Shown here: positions 9,581 to 20,690 of the stretch, one piece after another
Numbering within the stretch: the stretch's first letter is position 1
How the letters are laid out: every line of letters starts with the position of its first letter
Assembly: GCF_000344685.1 (NCBI RefSeq)
Contig: NW_006920415.1
Location: 6,375-54,385, forward strand
Direction of reading: 5' to 3'
Length of the DNA: 48,011 bases
DNA from: Gloeophyllum trabeum ATCC 11539
Taxonomy: Eukaryota > Basidiomycota > Agaricomycetes > Gloeophyllales > Gloeophyllaceae
Made by a program: the position numbers and the translations under genes
The notes under the pieces: generated by a model
The model's input: the letters and a program-made list of their open reading frames with translations, nothing else
What the model was told of the DNA's origin: nothing
Databases searched by the model: none

Positions 9581-12400
9581 TATGGTATGCGCATATAGTG
9601 TAGAACTCCACTGGCACGCGGCCGAGTCCCCAGCCGAGCGAGCACCCCGGGAGACGCTCGTCCGGAGGCGCGGGGGAGGTGAACGCGCGCGGCTGGGATG
9701 ACGCGGCGTGGCTGTTGTGAGTGACGGGATGCCAGCCGCCCGAGCACGAGGCCGGCGGACGAGCTGCGCACGTATACGCTGATTCATCGAGGGGGAGATT
9801 GAACGATGGCGTGATGCAGATGCGGGGCGACGGGATTATTATCATCGGGGACCGGCCACCCGGGAAGGCGCCCTTCACGTCCAGGCGCGGCGCCCGCGCC
9901 GGTTTGGCAACGCGAGCAAGGTCGTCGATACCGCGCTCAGAGTTTGCGCTAGATTCGGGGCGACGTGACACGCGGAGAAGGCGTGCATTTTCTCGGTGAG
10001 TTGAGCAGAAGGTTGGCATCACATGCAAGGTCGTACCTCGACTCGGCAGGGACGGCTGCATGAGTGCGCGGCGCGACGCTGGGTGCTTGTTCGCGGGTGC
10101 TCTGGTACGACACTTGCGGGAGGGAACGTGGACGCGGGCAGGAAACCAGGACGAGAGAGATGTGCTAGGTGATAATAATGTAGAGATGGTACGGGAATGT
10201 GGGTGAGTGGCAAACCGGGAAGTGAGGGCAGGCGTACCACAGTCTCCGTCTACACTACGGGGCTCCCGGAACCGGGATATAGTTGCGCGATCAGATGGTA
10301 AACTGTCGGACTGGGGGCGAGGAGGCGGGTGAAGCAAAATCGGGATTGACTCGCTCGCTCTGGAGTAGAAGAAGCGGCAAGCGTGGAGACTCACCAGACC
10401 CCGTCCTAGAACACAAAGCAGCGGGCGCATCTCACCCAATGACGAGCCAGCCCAGCGAGCGGCGCGGCTCGCATGACCGCGCCGCGCAAGGTGTCGGACA
10501 CCTCCGGGCGCAACTTGATTCCAGGCCGGCCCGAGTCGTCTGGTGTCCGGCCGATACGTGCTACGAGGAGCGGGGGACGGTGCGCGCTGGACCGATACCG
10601 GAAGGCAGAGGCGGCTGCATGGGCCGGGGTATCAAAATGCGCCCGGACGGGTATGGCGAGAGGCCAGAGGGAGGGCGATGAGCGCGATCCGGTACTGGGG
10701 TGTGCGATGATCGCTGCGGCAAAGTTGAGTGACCGGATAGAGAGCAGGACTCGCTCAGCGCGCATGTTCGATTCAAAGTGGTAACCCCAATTGCAAGGAC
10801 TGTACAAGCCGACTCGGACGTTGAGAACAAAGGACGGGTCCGGTTTCTTCCGACTGCTTCAAGACCGACAGCTGCGCCTCGCACTACTCTCGAGTCCTGC
10901 CTCGATTCCCGCCCTTCCCTTCGTCCGCATCTCGTCCGAGCCAATCCTCTCATCCCCGGCTTTCTCTCGCCGCGGAGTCGTTGCTATACATGACATTCCC
11001 CCATCTCTCGCTGGCTGTTTCTCGCCCCATCTATCGATGTCCCCCTCCCGTTGTCTCGCTTGCCCCGCGCCCGGGGAGAACCAGCGGCAGTTTCTCGCTC
11101 TGCAGAACCAAATATCACCTTGTGTGGGTTGTGCGGAGCGTGCGGCTCCTCGCTGGTGGCTAACCGTGGGGCGGGACTGGGGCGGGAGGGCGTGGCGCTC
11201 CGTCCCATTCCCCTGCTATACGTCCGTCCCTCGCTCGTATCACCTCCTGTGCCCCGTCAAGCGACGCCTGAATGTTTGATCCCAAGTCGTCCACATCCAT
11301 CTCGACGCCACGCTCCCCCGTGTTATGTCAACTGTCTTTACTCGCTCGGTCTTCTCGTTTCTCCGGGATACAGAAGCTTCGTAACGCTAGCGTCCGTACC
11401 ACATCTCCGAGCCTAGAGCCCGGCCTGCCTCATCGCGTGGAGCCCTCGCCGCCGTCCCTAGCGCCCTTGCTTCTTGGCATCCCAGTTGCACGCATGCATC
11501 GCATCGCTTATTCGCGCCGTCCCTGGCGCCCTCCGCCCCCTTGTGGAGCGTGCATGCGCCCAAGAGCACTCGTGTACTTCGCCTTATCCCGCGCGTCGAC
11601 GGGGCTCGGCGTCGGTCATCCACGCCTCGCCCCACCACTTCTGAGTTTCCTGCATCGCATGTGCCTGTTGTCATCGCTCGCCGCTGGCCACGCTCGAACC
11701 GTCCGTTCCTTCCGCTCGCGTCCCTCCCGTCCATTCCCGTCTCAGCTCCCCCGCCGGCGGTGATCCAGCGTCTTCGCTCACTGTCGTTCTTTGTCCGCGC
11801 ACGGTACGCACGCGCCCTCTCCCTCCATCCCAGCTGTCGAGCCAGGTGCACGCGCGCACGGGGACGGGGCGCGCCCTTCGTGCGGTTCTTGCGGGCTTTG
11901 GGACGGCTCGCGGGTTTGGAAGGCCAGGACATGGGTATGTATGTATGTACGCTCCTGCGGGGGGTCTGCTGCCTTCATTTTTCAGGGCCGTGAGCGTAGT
12001 GTGCGGATATTGATGAGCTGCCGGGTGGGATTGTCCCTCGTGATCGGGGTGCGTCCTCGGCCGGCGTGGTGGTGGTTCGGATGACTCGGAGAGGCGCCCG
12101 CTGATTCTGAATGTAGCACCAATGTCTGAGCGCAATTTGGCTCGACAGCGCAATGGCTCACGGAAAATCATGTGTTTGGTGCGTAACCGATTACTTGCTG
12201 TACGCCGTGGCGCGAGAGGAGAAGGATGCACGCATGCTGTGTGAGCGGGTAGTACGCTCGTTCACGGCGAGAACTCTCTACCACGCCGCCACTTCCCCTG
12301 CATCCTCTCGCTTTCCTCGAGGATTGAGGTCATCCCCCCGTCGCTGATCTCTCCATCACTCCCGGATCGAGAAGGGGACGCTCAGTACAGCGTGTCTTCT
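9581..12400. other. GC-rich accessory stretch, no supportable gene
   Basis: Long overlapping ORFs occur here on both strands (a 389-codon frame at 9270-10439 minus; frames of 163-186 codons at 11272-12231), as expected of GC-rich DNA. They are Arg/Pro/Ser/Ala-rich, lack domain motifs, and the first runs through decayed repeat R2. The plus strand is strikingly pyrimidine-rich at about 10830-11350 and 11560-11830, which could mark a promoter or a transcript leader for an unrecognised rightward transcript. Nothing firmer can be said. Confidence 0.4.
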
Positions 12401-13647
12401 CGGAGTACGTACCCCTGCGTGTCGGGAACTCCTGCTCGCGGGCTGATGGTCAGCTTTCCGACTGCGTCCAGCCACTGACGCCAATATGGAGAGGTCAGCC
12501 GCCCAAACATTACTCTCCGCGGGCTCATCCAGCTCGTTGGACGCTGTCCCCGGCTAAAAGGGTTACTGGCTGTAGAGGGCCTGGTTATCGATGTTTCAGA
12601 GGTATCCTACGAGGAATCGGTCGCGCAGCACCATGTTCCGGAATCTGGAACATCCCTGCTCATGCTTAACACGAGGTGCCCCCACTGACGAGGTCAAGCG
12701 ATATGTGAAGCTGCTCATGCGTATTGAGCGAGCGAGTCCGGGAAGGCTTGTCTGACTTGAAACTCATCCCGTCATCGTCGATCTGTCTCGCGCTGGAGAC
12801 TCGAACACGGCCTGGCTTATTGCGCTTGTGAGTATCTTCTCAATAAGGTACGAGGGTCTGTACTCACGACCCTGCACTCAATATGGGAAATTGACGGAAT
12901 ATCACTCAACCGGCATTGTATACTTGGGAGACTGCCACTTTAATTCCCGCTTTATAGACAAAATGGGAAAAATCTGGTACAATAATGGCATAGTCACGGC
13001 TAGACAATGCACGGAAGAAGGCAATATATCTAACGCAAATATGGAGCATCTGCACACATGCAAAGGAACAAGAAAAGTGTTGGTGATATACGCAAGATGG
13101 TATTAATAACTCGGAAACCCAGGACTCATAACCTGCCATGCGCAGCAGTGGCCCACAACCCCAGGTACCTAGGGGAGAGGCGATAGTCAGTCAAAAATAT
13201 GCTCCGTTATAATTGGTAACCTCATAATCGAACTCACCACAGGCTCGTCAGGCATCAATCTTTCTGCCTTGTCTTGGATCCAGTGATTCTCCATAATTGG
13301 GGGAGCAAGAATCGATTGCGTATATATAGGAGAAGTATGACCCGGTCCATCCAAGTGGCTATATCTCAACATAGAAATAAATACTCGTTGTGGAGGCTTC
13401 GGATTAAGGATAAGGGCTGTAATTCGCGCATGAAAAAGTATGGATTACACCTAATGTGGAGAGCTCTCCGTGTCCCTACTTCATGGTCTCCAACGGGTTT
13501 AAGGACATAGAGGGTAAGCGTTTGCCGAGGATGCTGAGGGAGGGAGTCAAGGAACCTTGTACAGTACTACGACAAGAAGTCTACAAGCACACCACTGCTA
13601 TTGATAAAGCAGAAAAGACTGACACACAAAAAATACACGGGAAAAAT
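12401..13647. other. Intergenic region without recognised content
   Basis: Composition changes from GC-rich to more AT-rich near 12850. It holds only short ORFs without motifs and then the 3' flank of the leftward F-box/LRR gene. Nothing else was seen. Confidence 0.5.
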
Positions 13648-15318
13648 CTACTCTTCCTTGACATCCTTGGAGTCCCACCAGGAGCGTTCCTCTCGCCGAA
13701 TGCGATTGAAAATGCCTATATACTTCTCCACTTCCCTCCATCGTACGTCCTTCCCATGCGGATCCGTCGCCTGTATAGATCTCAGCCTCGGAAAGATCCT
13801 CGACAGCAGCATTGCTACTTCGAGGGGATCCCCCACGATGGATCTCCCCAGAGTTAGCTCCAGCAGCTCGCCGTTACGCGCCACCGGTCGCTCCTCACGG
13901 CTGCTCTTAATCTTCCACTCCATCGTGACTGTAGAGTTGATGTTCAGTCCCGAAATGTCCAAGTCCCGCAGGTGTGGGCAGTGGAAGACAAGCTGTTCGA
14001 GCACGAGCAGGGTGAAATCCGAGCGACCTAGCCGCGACTGCTCTCCAAGCTGGAGCACCTGCAGTCGCGGCCAGGCCTTGACTAGGTCCAATAGGACGAT
14101 GTTGGTCCCGGTAAAAGCGCACGGGAGTCGGAACCAGAGCTCCTCCAGATTGGCTAGACAACACAGAGGACGGAGCATATCGAGCGGCATGGTGATCGCC
14201 GATTCCTGAATACCTCCATGGATATGCAGAACCCGGAGGGAACTCTTGAGATTGCGTCGGCGGAGACGGCTGAGTAGGCTGGAGATGTCACCGCATGTGA
14301 TACCGGGTGCTGTCACTTCCAGCGTACGTAGTGCGCAGCTCCTTATTGCTTCAACAAAATCCGAGCAGAATTGTAGAGTGTCTGCCTGCACGCGCAGGGT
14401 GGCGAGCTCCGAGAATGGTGGGCCTGGCAGAGCAGAGAAGTCGAGCATCACGCCGCTCGGGATCCTAGTCGCATTGAACTTCAGATCCTGTAGATTTGGC
14501 AAGGCCGCGAGTGCCACAATATCCGCGACAGATAGCAGCGGGTCCCACTCTAACACGCGGAGCGAGGCAAAACACGTGGAATTGCTGATGAGACGTCCCG
14601 GCGCAGGAAGCGGTGGGCTGTCCACACACTCGAATTTGAAGCACTCAAGTGCGGGTGTCTTGGTGTGAACAATGTCGAGCAGGCGGTTCAATCCAGCTCC
14701 CTCTGATTCGCCATCCAGCGTCACATTGAGGGCGCGCGGCCGAGGCACGAGAAATTCCAGCATATAGGCAAGGTTGTAGTTATCCATCCACCAATGAAGT
14801 GCTTGTAAGTTGGGAAAGAGCGGCACCTGACTACGGGCCGCGAGTGCTATAACGAGGTCGTCTGACGCGTTGGATCCTATCGCCAGGAACCGAACCTTTG
14901 CAGCATAGTACCGGAACCGGTCCAATTCAGCGGGAAGCGGGTGTCGTATCAGAGTCTGGCGAGGAAGGAGCCCATATGGGATGAGTATGCGTTTCACGGC
15001 GCAGGATTATTTCTGAAGGCACTGGACTCACAGGTGATCCCCCAATACACATTTGCCACGACTCCTCCGGAAGACACTTCACCAGATTCGTCACGCTACT
15101 CTGGCAGGCCCACAACCGATCCAACGCGGGCTCGCAGAGAGTAGCTTGCATGTCCTGGCCATAGCAGCCAGCCACTGGCAGGGAACATCGATACCATCTT
15201 CATCTTTCCATTCAATGAGGTCCTGTAAATTTTCTTCTGGGATAGAACCGCGGCTGTCAGCTTCGAGAGAGCGAACTATCATGCCGATGATTTCTGGAAG
15301 ACGTAAGGCAGGGTGCAT
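13648..15318 (-). CDS. F-box/LRR-like protein (paralogue 2) with apparent 2-nt frameshift
   Basis: Exons 15032-15318 and 13648-14955 around a 76-nt phase-0 intron at the position conserved in the paralogues. Exon 1 starts MHPALRLPEIIGMIVRSLE and reads to AMARTCKLLS in one frame; the expected EPALDRLW, VKCLPEESWQM continuation lies in another frame. Total exon length (1595 nt) is 2 over a multiple of three. An extra dinucleotide near 15135 would explain this, so the gene is a recent pseudogene, or the base call is wrong, or an unrecognised splice is used. Exon 2 (435 residues) is fully open, with LRR-like spacing (FASLRVLEW, LPNLQDLKF, LRDLDISGLNI) and a charged tail. The long open exon 2 argues that decay, if real, is recent. 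Role by family: candidate SCF substrate adaptor. Confidence 0.7.
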
Positions 15319-15403
15319 ATTAGGGTGCGCAAAAACGGTAGTCAGTGCTCAGTATACAGGAGAGATGAAAGTACGGAGGTCGGGCGGTGCCTCCCGCGTT
15401 CGT

Positions 15404-15412
15404 ATCCTTTTA
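15404..15412 (-). promoter_or_regulatory. TATA-like element upstream of F-box/LRR paralogue 2
   Basis: In gene orientation the sequence reads GTATATAAAAGG, about 90 nt upstream of the ATG at 15318, a plausible distance for a TATA box with a short leader. It is the clearest TATA-like element seen beside the F-box/LRR genes. Confidence 0.45.
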
Positions 15413-16084
15413 TATACTGCGAGTGCCACACTTGCCACACGCCAAGTCACGGCCGCACGCGTGAGAAAATGTGTCATTGACCTGTTACAATACCTGGCAC
15501 GTGCTCCACACGCGCCTCTGACTCACATCCTCAGCACGGTCCAAGCACTCCACAACGATGTGCAAGAGCTATTTGCCCGCCCCATCGCAGCTGCCGAATC
15601 TGCAGCACTTGAAAGCCGAAGCAGGCAGGGCGAATCTTGCACTGCAGTCATCGGCAGACATCCTCCGTCACTTCAAGGGCTACTCGGACCGCGAGAGCCT
15701 GTCTAGTGGTGCAACGTGGAGAACCCTAACCCTACTACTAGTCATAAGCAGGTGGGACCAGCTACACGATCGGGTGGAAACTTGAACGCCGAAGACACAA
15801 GCAATGACCAAGCCATGTCGTCCCAGTCAATGTCCTGAACACTCTGTAGCGCTTTGCAAAACTAGTCCCCATAGAACAAGTAGGACATTGACAGGCGGAA
15901 AGACCTTCTCGAGCGTAGTGCGCTTTTCCTATGGAATGCGTTCACCGTGACAGCTTTACTGAGTGTGCCGAACTGTTGGATGCAAAAATGAACACTCTTT
16001 TCCTTAGCAATGACTGTGAAGCTCAAGCAGAACTAGTACTATGTCGATGCAAATTTCCCAACGAAACTGCCCTAGTGCACATCA
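15413..16084. other. Intergenic region
   Basis: Upstream flank of the leftward F-box/LRR paralogue 2. ORFs at 15558-15785 and 15931-16125 (plus) are short and resemble no family. Confidence 0.45.
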
Positions 16085-16298
16085 GCGATATGCATCCACT
16101 CCTCACCTTCGTCATCCTTTTCTGACCCAGTATCGAGGACCCAGGGGCTGGGCACTGACTCGTTCATCCACGCATCCCACTCCGCCTCCTCTTTCTCCTC
16201 TCTGCACTTACTGAATTTGTTGACATACTCCTCAGCGGCCCCCACTTCGCCGGATCACCTTCCCAAAACACATAGCTCAGGTTGGAAAACATTACAAC
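16085..16298 (-). pseudogene. 3'-terminal relic of an F-box/LRR gene
   Basis: Read on the minus strand this stretch matches the last ~200 nt of the intact gene at 36745-38472: the coding for LSDVFWEGDPAQWGP, the Cys-Arg-Glu-Glu helix, the WDAWM segment and the acidic end (SVPSPSVLDSGSEEDEEG) can all be followed. A 1-nt loss after the GPL codons and an insertion in the Glu-rich part shift the frame. Nothing from the rest of the gene remains upstream. It lies antisense to, and slightly overlaps, the next fragment. Confidence 0.75.
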
Positions 16299-17064
16299 AC
16301 TGTCCATCACAAAAAGAAAAAATGACTACGTCGACCACATAGAGGCCACGACGTCCATCTCGACAGCGAGCACGCGTCTTCCCGTGATATGCCTGTCGCT
16401 AGAAGCGCAATGCGAGAGGGCGCACGAGGAGCAGCGTGCGGAAGTGCTCGCCATCTTCTTCGAAACAATATCCACCCTCCGTCCGGAGCAACTAGTATTC
16501 AGAATCAGCCTGTCCGCGGTCCAGTGGAGGGAGATGTTTGGCCGGTTGACGAGCGTGAGTAGCCTTCGTCTGGCCGCCGGGGCCGACGAGCATGTGCTCG
16601 AAGCGCTCTGGGTCAAACACAGTAGGACGGTTGGACTCGCATCCGAGAATAACCAAATCCACCACGCCCACACCAGCTCCCCCACTGCCGACTCCGAAAA
16701 CACCATCCTCTTCCCCGCCCTGCAATTCCTGATTGTCAACGAACTCGAAGGCTCCTCTACCCCCTACAGGGGTACATTTGCCGCGAGCCTATGGGCCGTC
16801 CTATACTCCGGCAGGCGCTGCGGGAGTATCCTTGAAGGATTGACTATGGAAAGCGCAGAGCGGTCGCCGCAAATGCGCGTGCACGCGTTGGAGGCAACAG
16901 TGCGCCGAGTCGAGCTGCGGGATCCCTGGGGCATGCCTGATATAGCGGAGTGTAATGATGTGGAAGTGACACAATCCACTCGCCCTCTTGAAGACGAGGA
17001 AAAGTCATCTGAGGAGGACGCTCGCAGTGGATACACCGACACGGATTGGGACTACGATGATTAA
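16282..17064 (+). pseudogene. C-terminal fragment of an F-box/LRR protein (second subfamily)
   Basis: The frame is open for 260 codons, but its left end begins in the antisense relic and has no ATG there; the first in-frame ATG lies far inside (about 16531). The encoded sequence matches the C-terminal layout of a common Agaricomycete F-box family: QWREMFGRLTSVSSLRL, a variable loop, FPALQFLIVNELEG, YSGRRCG and an acidic tail (EEDARSGYTDTDWDYDD). The N-terminal F-box and most repeats are missing. Likely a 5'-truncated pseudogene; a spliced upstream exon cannot be excluded but none was recognised. Confidence 0.6.
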
Positions 17065-17535
17065 ACCGATTGTTTCAGTCTTGTTCCGCCATTCATATAA
17101 TCCGTATAAGCGATGTCCCGGGACTGCTTGATTGTCATTGTAGAGATCGAAAGTATTGCATATGTACAACAATCACCCCGAATTTATGTGTCTCAGGCAG
17201 CCATATTTCTCTACTTTATACTGGCGAACTCTCAGCCGTTGCGAACATCCTCTTAACCTTTACCGACATCTGCCTTCTTTGACGACAACAAGAAATACGA
17301 AGCGCCTCCTCTGCGAGACGTCTCAGAGCCTCTTTGGTCGCTCTTGAGATCGCATATGGGCTCTGCGGGCTTTGGGAGATCATTATCCCTCAAAAAGAGA
17401 CGCCAGAAGTACCACTCATACTTCGAGGCGCCCGTCAGCAAATAGACGTCGAGCGCCCGACCGTCATTTATATCCGTGTCAATAGAAGAGCGCAGCGAGA
17501 GCAAGTACCACGGCGAGTGCAAGCACGTCATAAGC
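17065..17535. other. Intergenic region
   Basis: 3' flank of the F-box/LRR fragment. A 98-codon minus-strand frame (17253-17549) has no recognisable motif and is left uncalled. Confidence 0.4.
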
Positions 17536-17652
17536 ATGTCTCTCGACACCGTACCTTCTCTTGACCTGGAAATCCTGTCCGTCGGGACGCGCGTATCCTT
17601 GATCGAACGGGCCGAGTGGTTCAGCTGCTTCGCAGGGCTGACTAGGAGATGA
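17536..17652 (+). pseudogene. Short F-box/LRR fragment
   Basis: A 38-codon frame encodes SVGTRVSLIERAEWFSCF, followed by AGLTRR. This resembles the EWRxxFxxLxxL element seen at 16282-17064 (QWREMFGRL) and 34424-34798 (EWRKRFDHL). It stops straight after that element. Most simply a relic of a third copy of that subfamily; short enough that chance is possible. Confidence 0.35.
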
Positions 17653-18026
17653 GGATCAGTTTCTCAGGGCAGTCTGGGTTCGATACAGTAATGTCTCCGC
17701 ACCTGATGATAACGCGAAGCCTACAGTTGGCACCAACTCGCTCGACGTGCGAAAGACCGGCACTGCGCTGTTCCCTCCCTAAACTTCCCTCCCCATATGT
17801 GGAAAGGAAGAATTTCCTTACTACGGTTAAATCTAGAACACTGCCGAGTAGAAAAATACAATTGATATCGAGCCAATACGGGTCACAACGAAACAGAATA
17901 TTTCGATACTTCATTAAATAGCCAGGTACGTTGCATTCAAGAAAGAGATATACTTAGTGTCAGCGAACCGCATCAGGAGCCCAGAGAGCTATGATACAAG
18001 GTATCAGTCGCGAGGATATCTTGAAA
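17653..18026. other. Intergenic region
   Basis: 3' flank of the PPRWR gene that ends at 18027; no coding signal. Confidence 0.5.
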
Positions 18027-19464
18027 TTACCGCTTCTTGTTCTTTCTCTTCTCGCTAGACGGACCAGCCACGTCATTGGTATGGGTCGTCAGCGTCTTCG
18101 CCGCGCTGCCGTCTGAACTAGGCGCGTTCCTCGCTTGGGGCAACGGTTGAATGTTGCTGCCCGCAGGAGTCTCTGCCATGGACGAACTGTGGGTAGATGC
18201 AGAATCTGCATGCTCCTCCCTCTTTGCCTTTGCTTTCCTAAGCATACCCTTACTGCATGCGTGTGAGCATGGATATGCGACTAAAGTCTATATGGAGGAG
18301 CGTACGTGTTTGGTGCAGGAGCTCGCCGTGCGGCTTCGTACTGTAGGGCCTCCCTTTTCTTCATGGACGGCCGTCGGCTCCTGATACTACGCCTTTCCGG
18401 CTCCTGTGCAATGTCGACATGAGCAATCGTAGTATTACAGTATGGAAAAGACCATACCTTAGCTTTTTCATTTGTCGGGGCCGAGTGACCCATCGCATTA
18501 GCCCGAGTTACGGAAGGTAAAGCAACACCACAATTCACGGGAACGCCGCTCTCCTCAGGCTCTCTCCTATCAGAAGACCCATCTACGGATGTCGTGGAAC
18601 CATTGAATTGCGAACTACCAGTGGCAGTGGGCGCATCATTCTTCGAGTTCGCTGTGGACGAGGAAATCTCGTCTTTGGCATCATATGAGACGCCGGCTTG
18701 CAGAGTGCCAACGCTGGAATTCGGTTTTTTAGATGCTGCCAAAAGAAACTCGTCGGTGGCATGCGTCACTGCAGATGGCTGTCCTCGCCGGCTACGTGAC
18801 ACTTCAATCACAAAGACCTTATAAAATGTGGGAAATAAGACGTACGGTCTTTCCCTCCAGCGTGGAGGAAGCATCGATGGCACAACCAATTGACCCTCCG
18901 GCCAGCTGGAATGAGCTCCGTCCGAGGCAGTGGCAGGACCTTCACGTGGTGCAGGTGGTGTTTCAAGAAGGTCCGGGGGCGCGATAGATGTTGGGCACAG
19001 GGCGTCAGCATGGACTGATTCGACTGTTGGAGGGCCTCCCGGGTTGGAGTCAGGGGCAGGGACGGAAGGCAGCGAAGAAGGATCGGTGGTGGAAGTCTTT
19101 TCTTCCTGAGGCTGAGACTGCAATGGCGGCGGCAGCGGATGGGCACTGGGCAAACATTCACATCACATAAAAATCTAGAAGTGCGAGATACAAACTGCGG
19201 CTTTCTCCAACGTGGCGGAAGGACCGAATTGCTTGACTCTACCCCCGAAGACTTTCGAACTCGGGCTCTAAACGGAGGGCGAGTTCAAAACAGAAATTTT
19301 ACAGCCACTGGAGACGAAACGGACTCTATCTTCCTCAATCGAGGAGGTGGGACCGGATACTGAGGTGAAAAGTACCCCTCTTTTAATCTGGCCGATGCAG
19401 CCTCTCCCACGTAGGCAGTAGCTTCCGATTCGCGGGCCTTGTCCAATACATCACGATTGACCAT
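18027..19464 (-). CDS. PPRWR-family protein, six exons (intact member)
   Basis: Exons 19325-19464, 19196-19267, 18846-19145, 18458-18791, 18306-18403 and 18027-18252; introns of 57, 50, 54, 54 and 53 nt; all phases agree, 389 residues. The first three exons each end with a version of one motif, x-[LP]-P-P-R-[WL]-R-x-x plus two bases: VPPPRLRKI, VLPPRWRKP, MLPPRWRER. Between motifs the protein is Ser/Thr/Pro/Ala-rich and probably disordered. The fifth exon is strongly basic (ERRSIRSRRPSMKKRE) and the end is KKR-rich, suggesting nuclear localisation. The first intron donor (GTCCGT) is weak. The 54-nt intron at 18792-18845 has no in-frame stop, so retention would keep the frame. The start is shared in context with the 8246 relic. 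I recognise no known family or function. Confidence 0.65.
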
Positions 19465-20690
19465 TGTGAGACAGGAGATGGATATCAGACTAATATGGCC
19501 AGGGCGGTCTGCGGCAGAGTGGTGAGGAGAAAGCACAGAGAGAAGTGTGGCAAGCAGCGCAATGAACGCGGCGAGTTTCCCATCACATGATCACGTCCTC
19601 CCTTTGTGAACGCGCTTGCCCGCGAAACCACGCTTCACGCGCCTTAGCACTCTTCGTCAGTATCTTTCCTTCCACAGATCCCCCTAAGGTCGCTATCCAC
19701 CTTCTGCCGGCGGAGAAATCGAGCCATGCTGCCACATCTGATACACTGCTTCTCTCTACGGAGCTCTCGCTTGCGGCGGTTCTGTGGATGGCGTCCCCGT
19801 GGGTTTCACGAAAGAAGGCCATGAGATTGATTCTTCGTCGCCGTTATAGCCCTCGTGTCAATCATGAAAGCCCAAATACGCTCTATGGGGCACGCACCTT
19901 TCATTCTTCAGGCGGATACTGCAGATCGTCGACTCCCTGTTCAAAGATCCGGCCTTCGCGCGTCCGCTTCAGTCTCCTCCTCTATTGTCCAACCTCAACA
20001 AAGAGCTATCAGCTATCTACTCAACCGTGACTACAGCCGGCAGGGAGGGACCGTGTCCCCAACTGGAACCTTTGTCGCGTCTGGGAAAAGGTCATAGCGA
20101 GCGGCATGTTCTCTGGACCTATTTTCCACGTTTGTCGAGTGCGTGGCATGAACTTCATGTTTCACTACCGTGACTAATGTCCGAGAATATTATTGAACAG
20201 TCTATTGGTCACAGACACCCACCTTCCGAGGACTTGTGGACGAGTCGACATTGACCTTGACGCGCTCATAGATTCTCCCCTGGTTGAAAGCGCGGAGAGC
20301 CCCACACGATAGCAATTAATCGTATGAGGGCCTCCATGATTCGCAACAAGAAGCGTCCGAGGGCGAATCTAAGCGATAGATTGAGAAGGTGATGAGGACG
20401 GTACGCTACCAGGAGAACCTGCGTGAGGAATGAACGGGGAGCAATGTTCCGTACTTACGCGTCTTTCAGCTAAAGTCCTTCCTGGCCAAGACGACCACCG
20501 GGGGCACCAGCTCCAGTACGACGGAGTCATACTGTGCGCATCCCTTCGACTACACACCGATGGAGCGAATTTGTTGCGAAATGGTTGAGTGCCCCCGGGA
20601 GATAGACAGTATCATCGATGAGTATATAGGTACGCCATTTTGTCATGATCTGGACTTGGGAGAAACCCGGCCAGCTCACATACGGGACCA
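18820..20690. repeat. Dispersed module R2, copy 2
   Basis: Matches 8240-9580 in the same orientation with many indels. Besides the 5' half of the PPRWR gene and its promoter it extends about 1.1 kb upstream of that gene. ORFs inside (for example 20560-20865 plus) are not conserved in the other copy, so no second gene is supported. Confidence 0.7.
19583..19590 (-). promoter_or_regulatory. TCATGTGA element, promoter of the 18027-19464 gene
   Basis: TCACATGA on the plus strand, 119 nt before the ATG at 19464. Conserved neighbours: in gene orientation it is preceded by CAAGCGCGTTCACAAAGGGA and followed by a tract ending in CTCCTGTCTCACA just before the ATG. The same arrangement is seen in the other members. 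Confidence 0.55.

Noticed and set aside
9270..10439. 389-codon minus-strand open frame
   Set aside because: GC-rich chance frame: Arg/Ser/Pro-rich without motifs, passes through the decayed R2 repeat where the other copy is not open, and no splice or start context supports it.
11272..12231. Overlapping 160-186-codon frames on both strands
   Set aside because: Mutually overlapping, low complexity, compositional; nothing distinguishes a coding strand.
13456..14209. Plus-strand frames over 100 codons
   Set aside because: Antisense shadow of the 3' end of the F-box/LRR gene at 13648 plus its flank; no motif.
16282..16330. Apparent start of the plus-strand F-box/LRR fragment at 16282
   Set aside because: It is a TTG inside the antisense relic; no ATG exists there, so it was treated as a truncated fragment.
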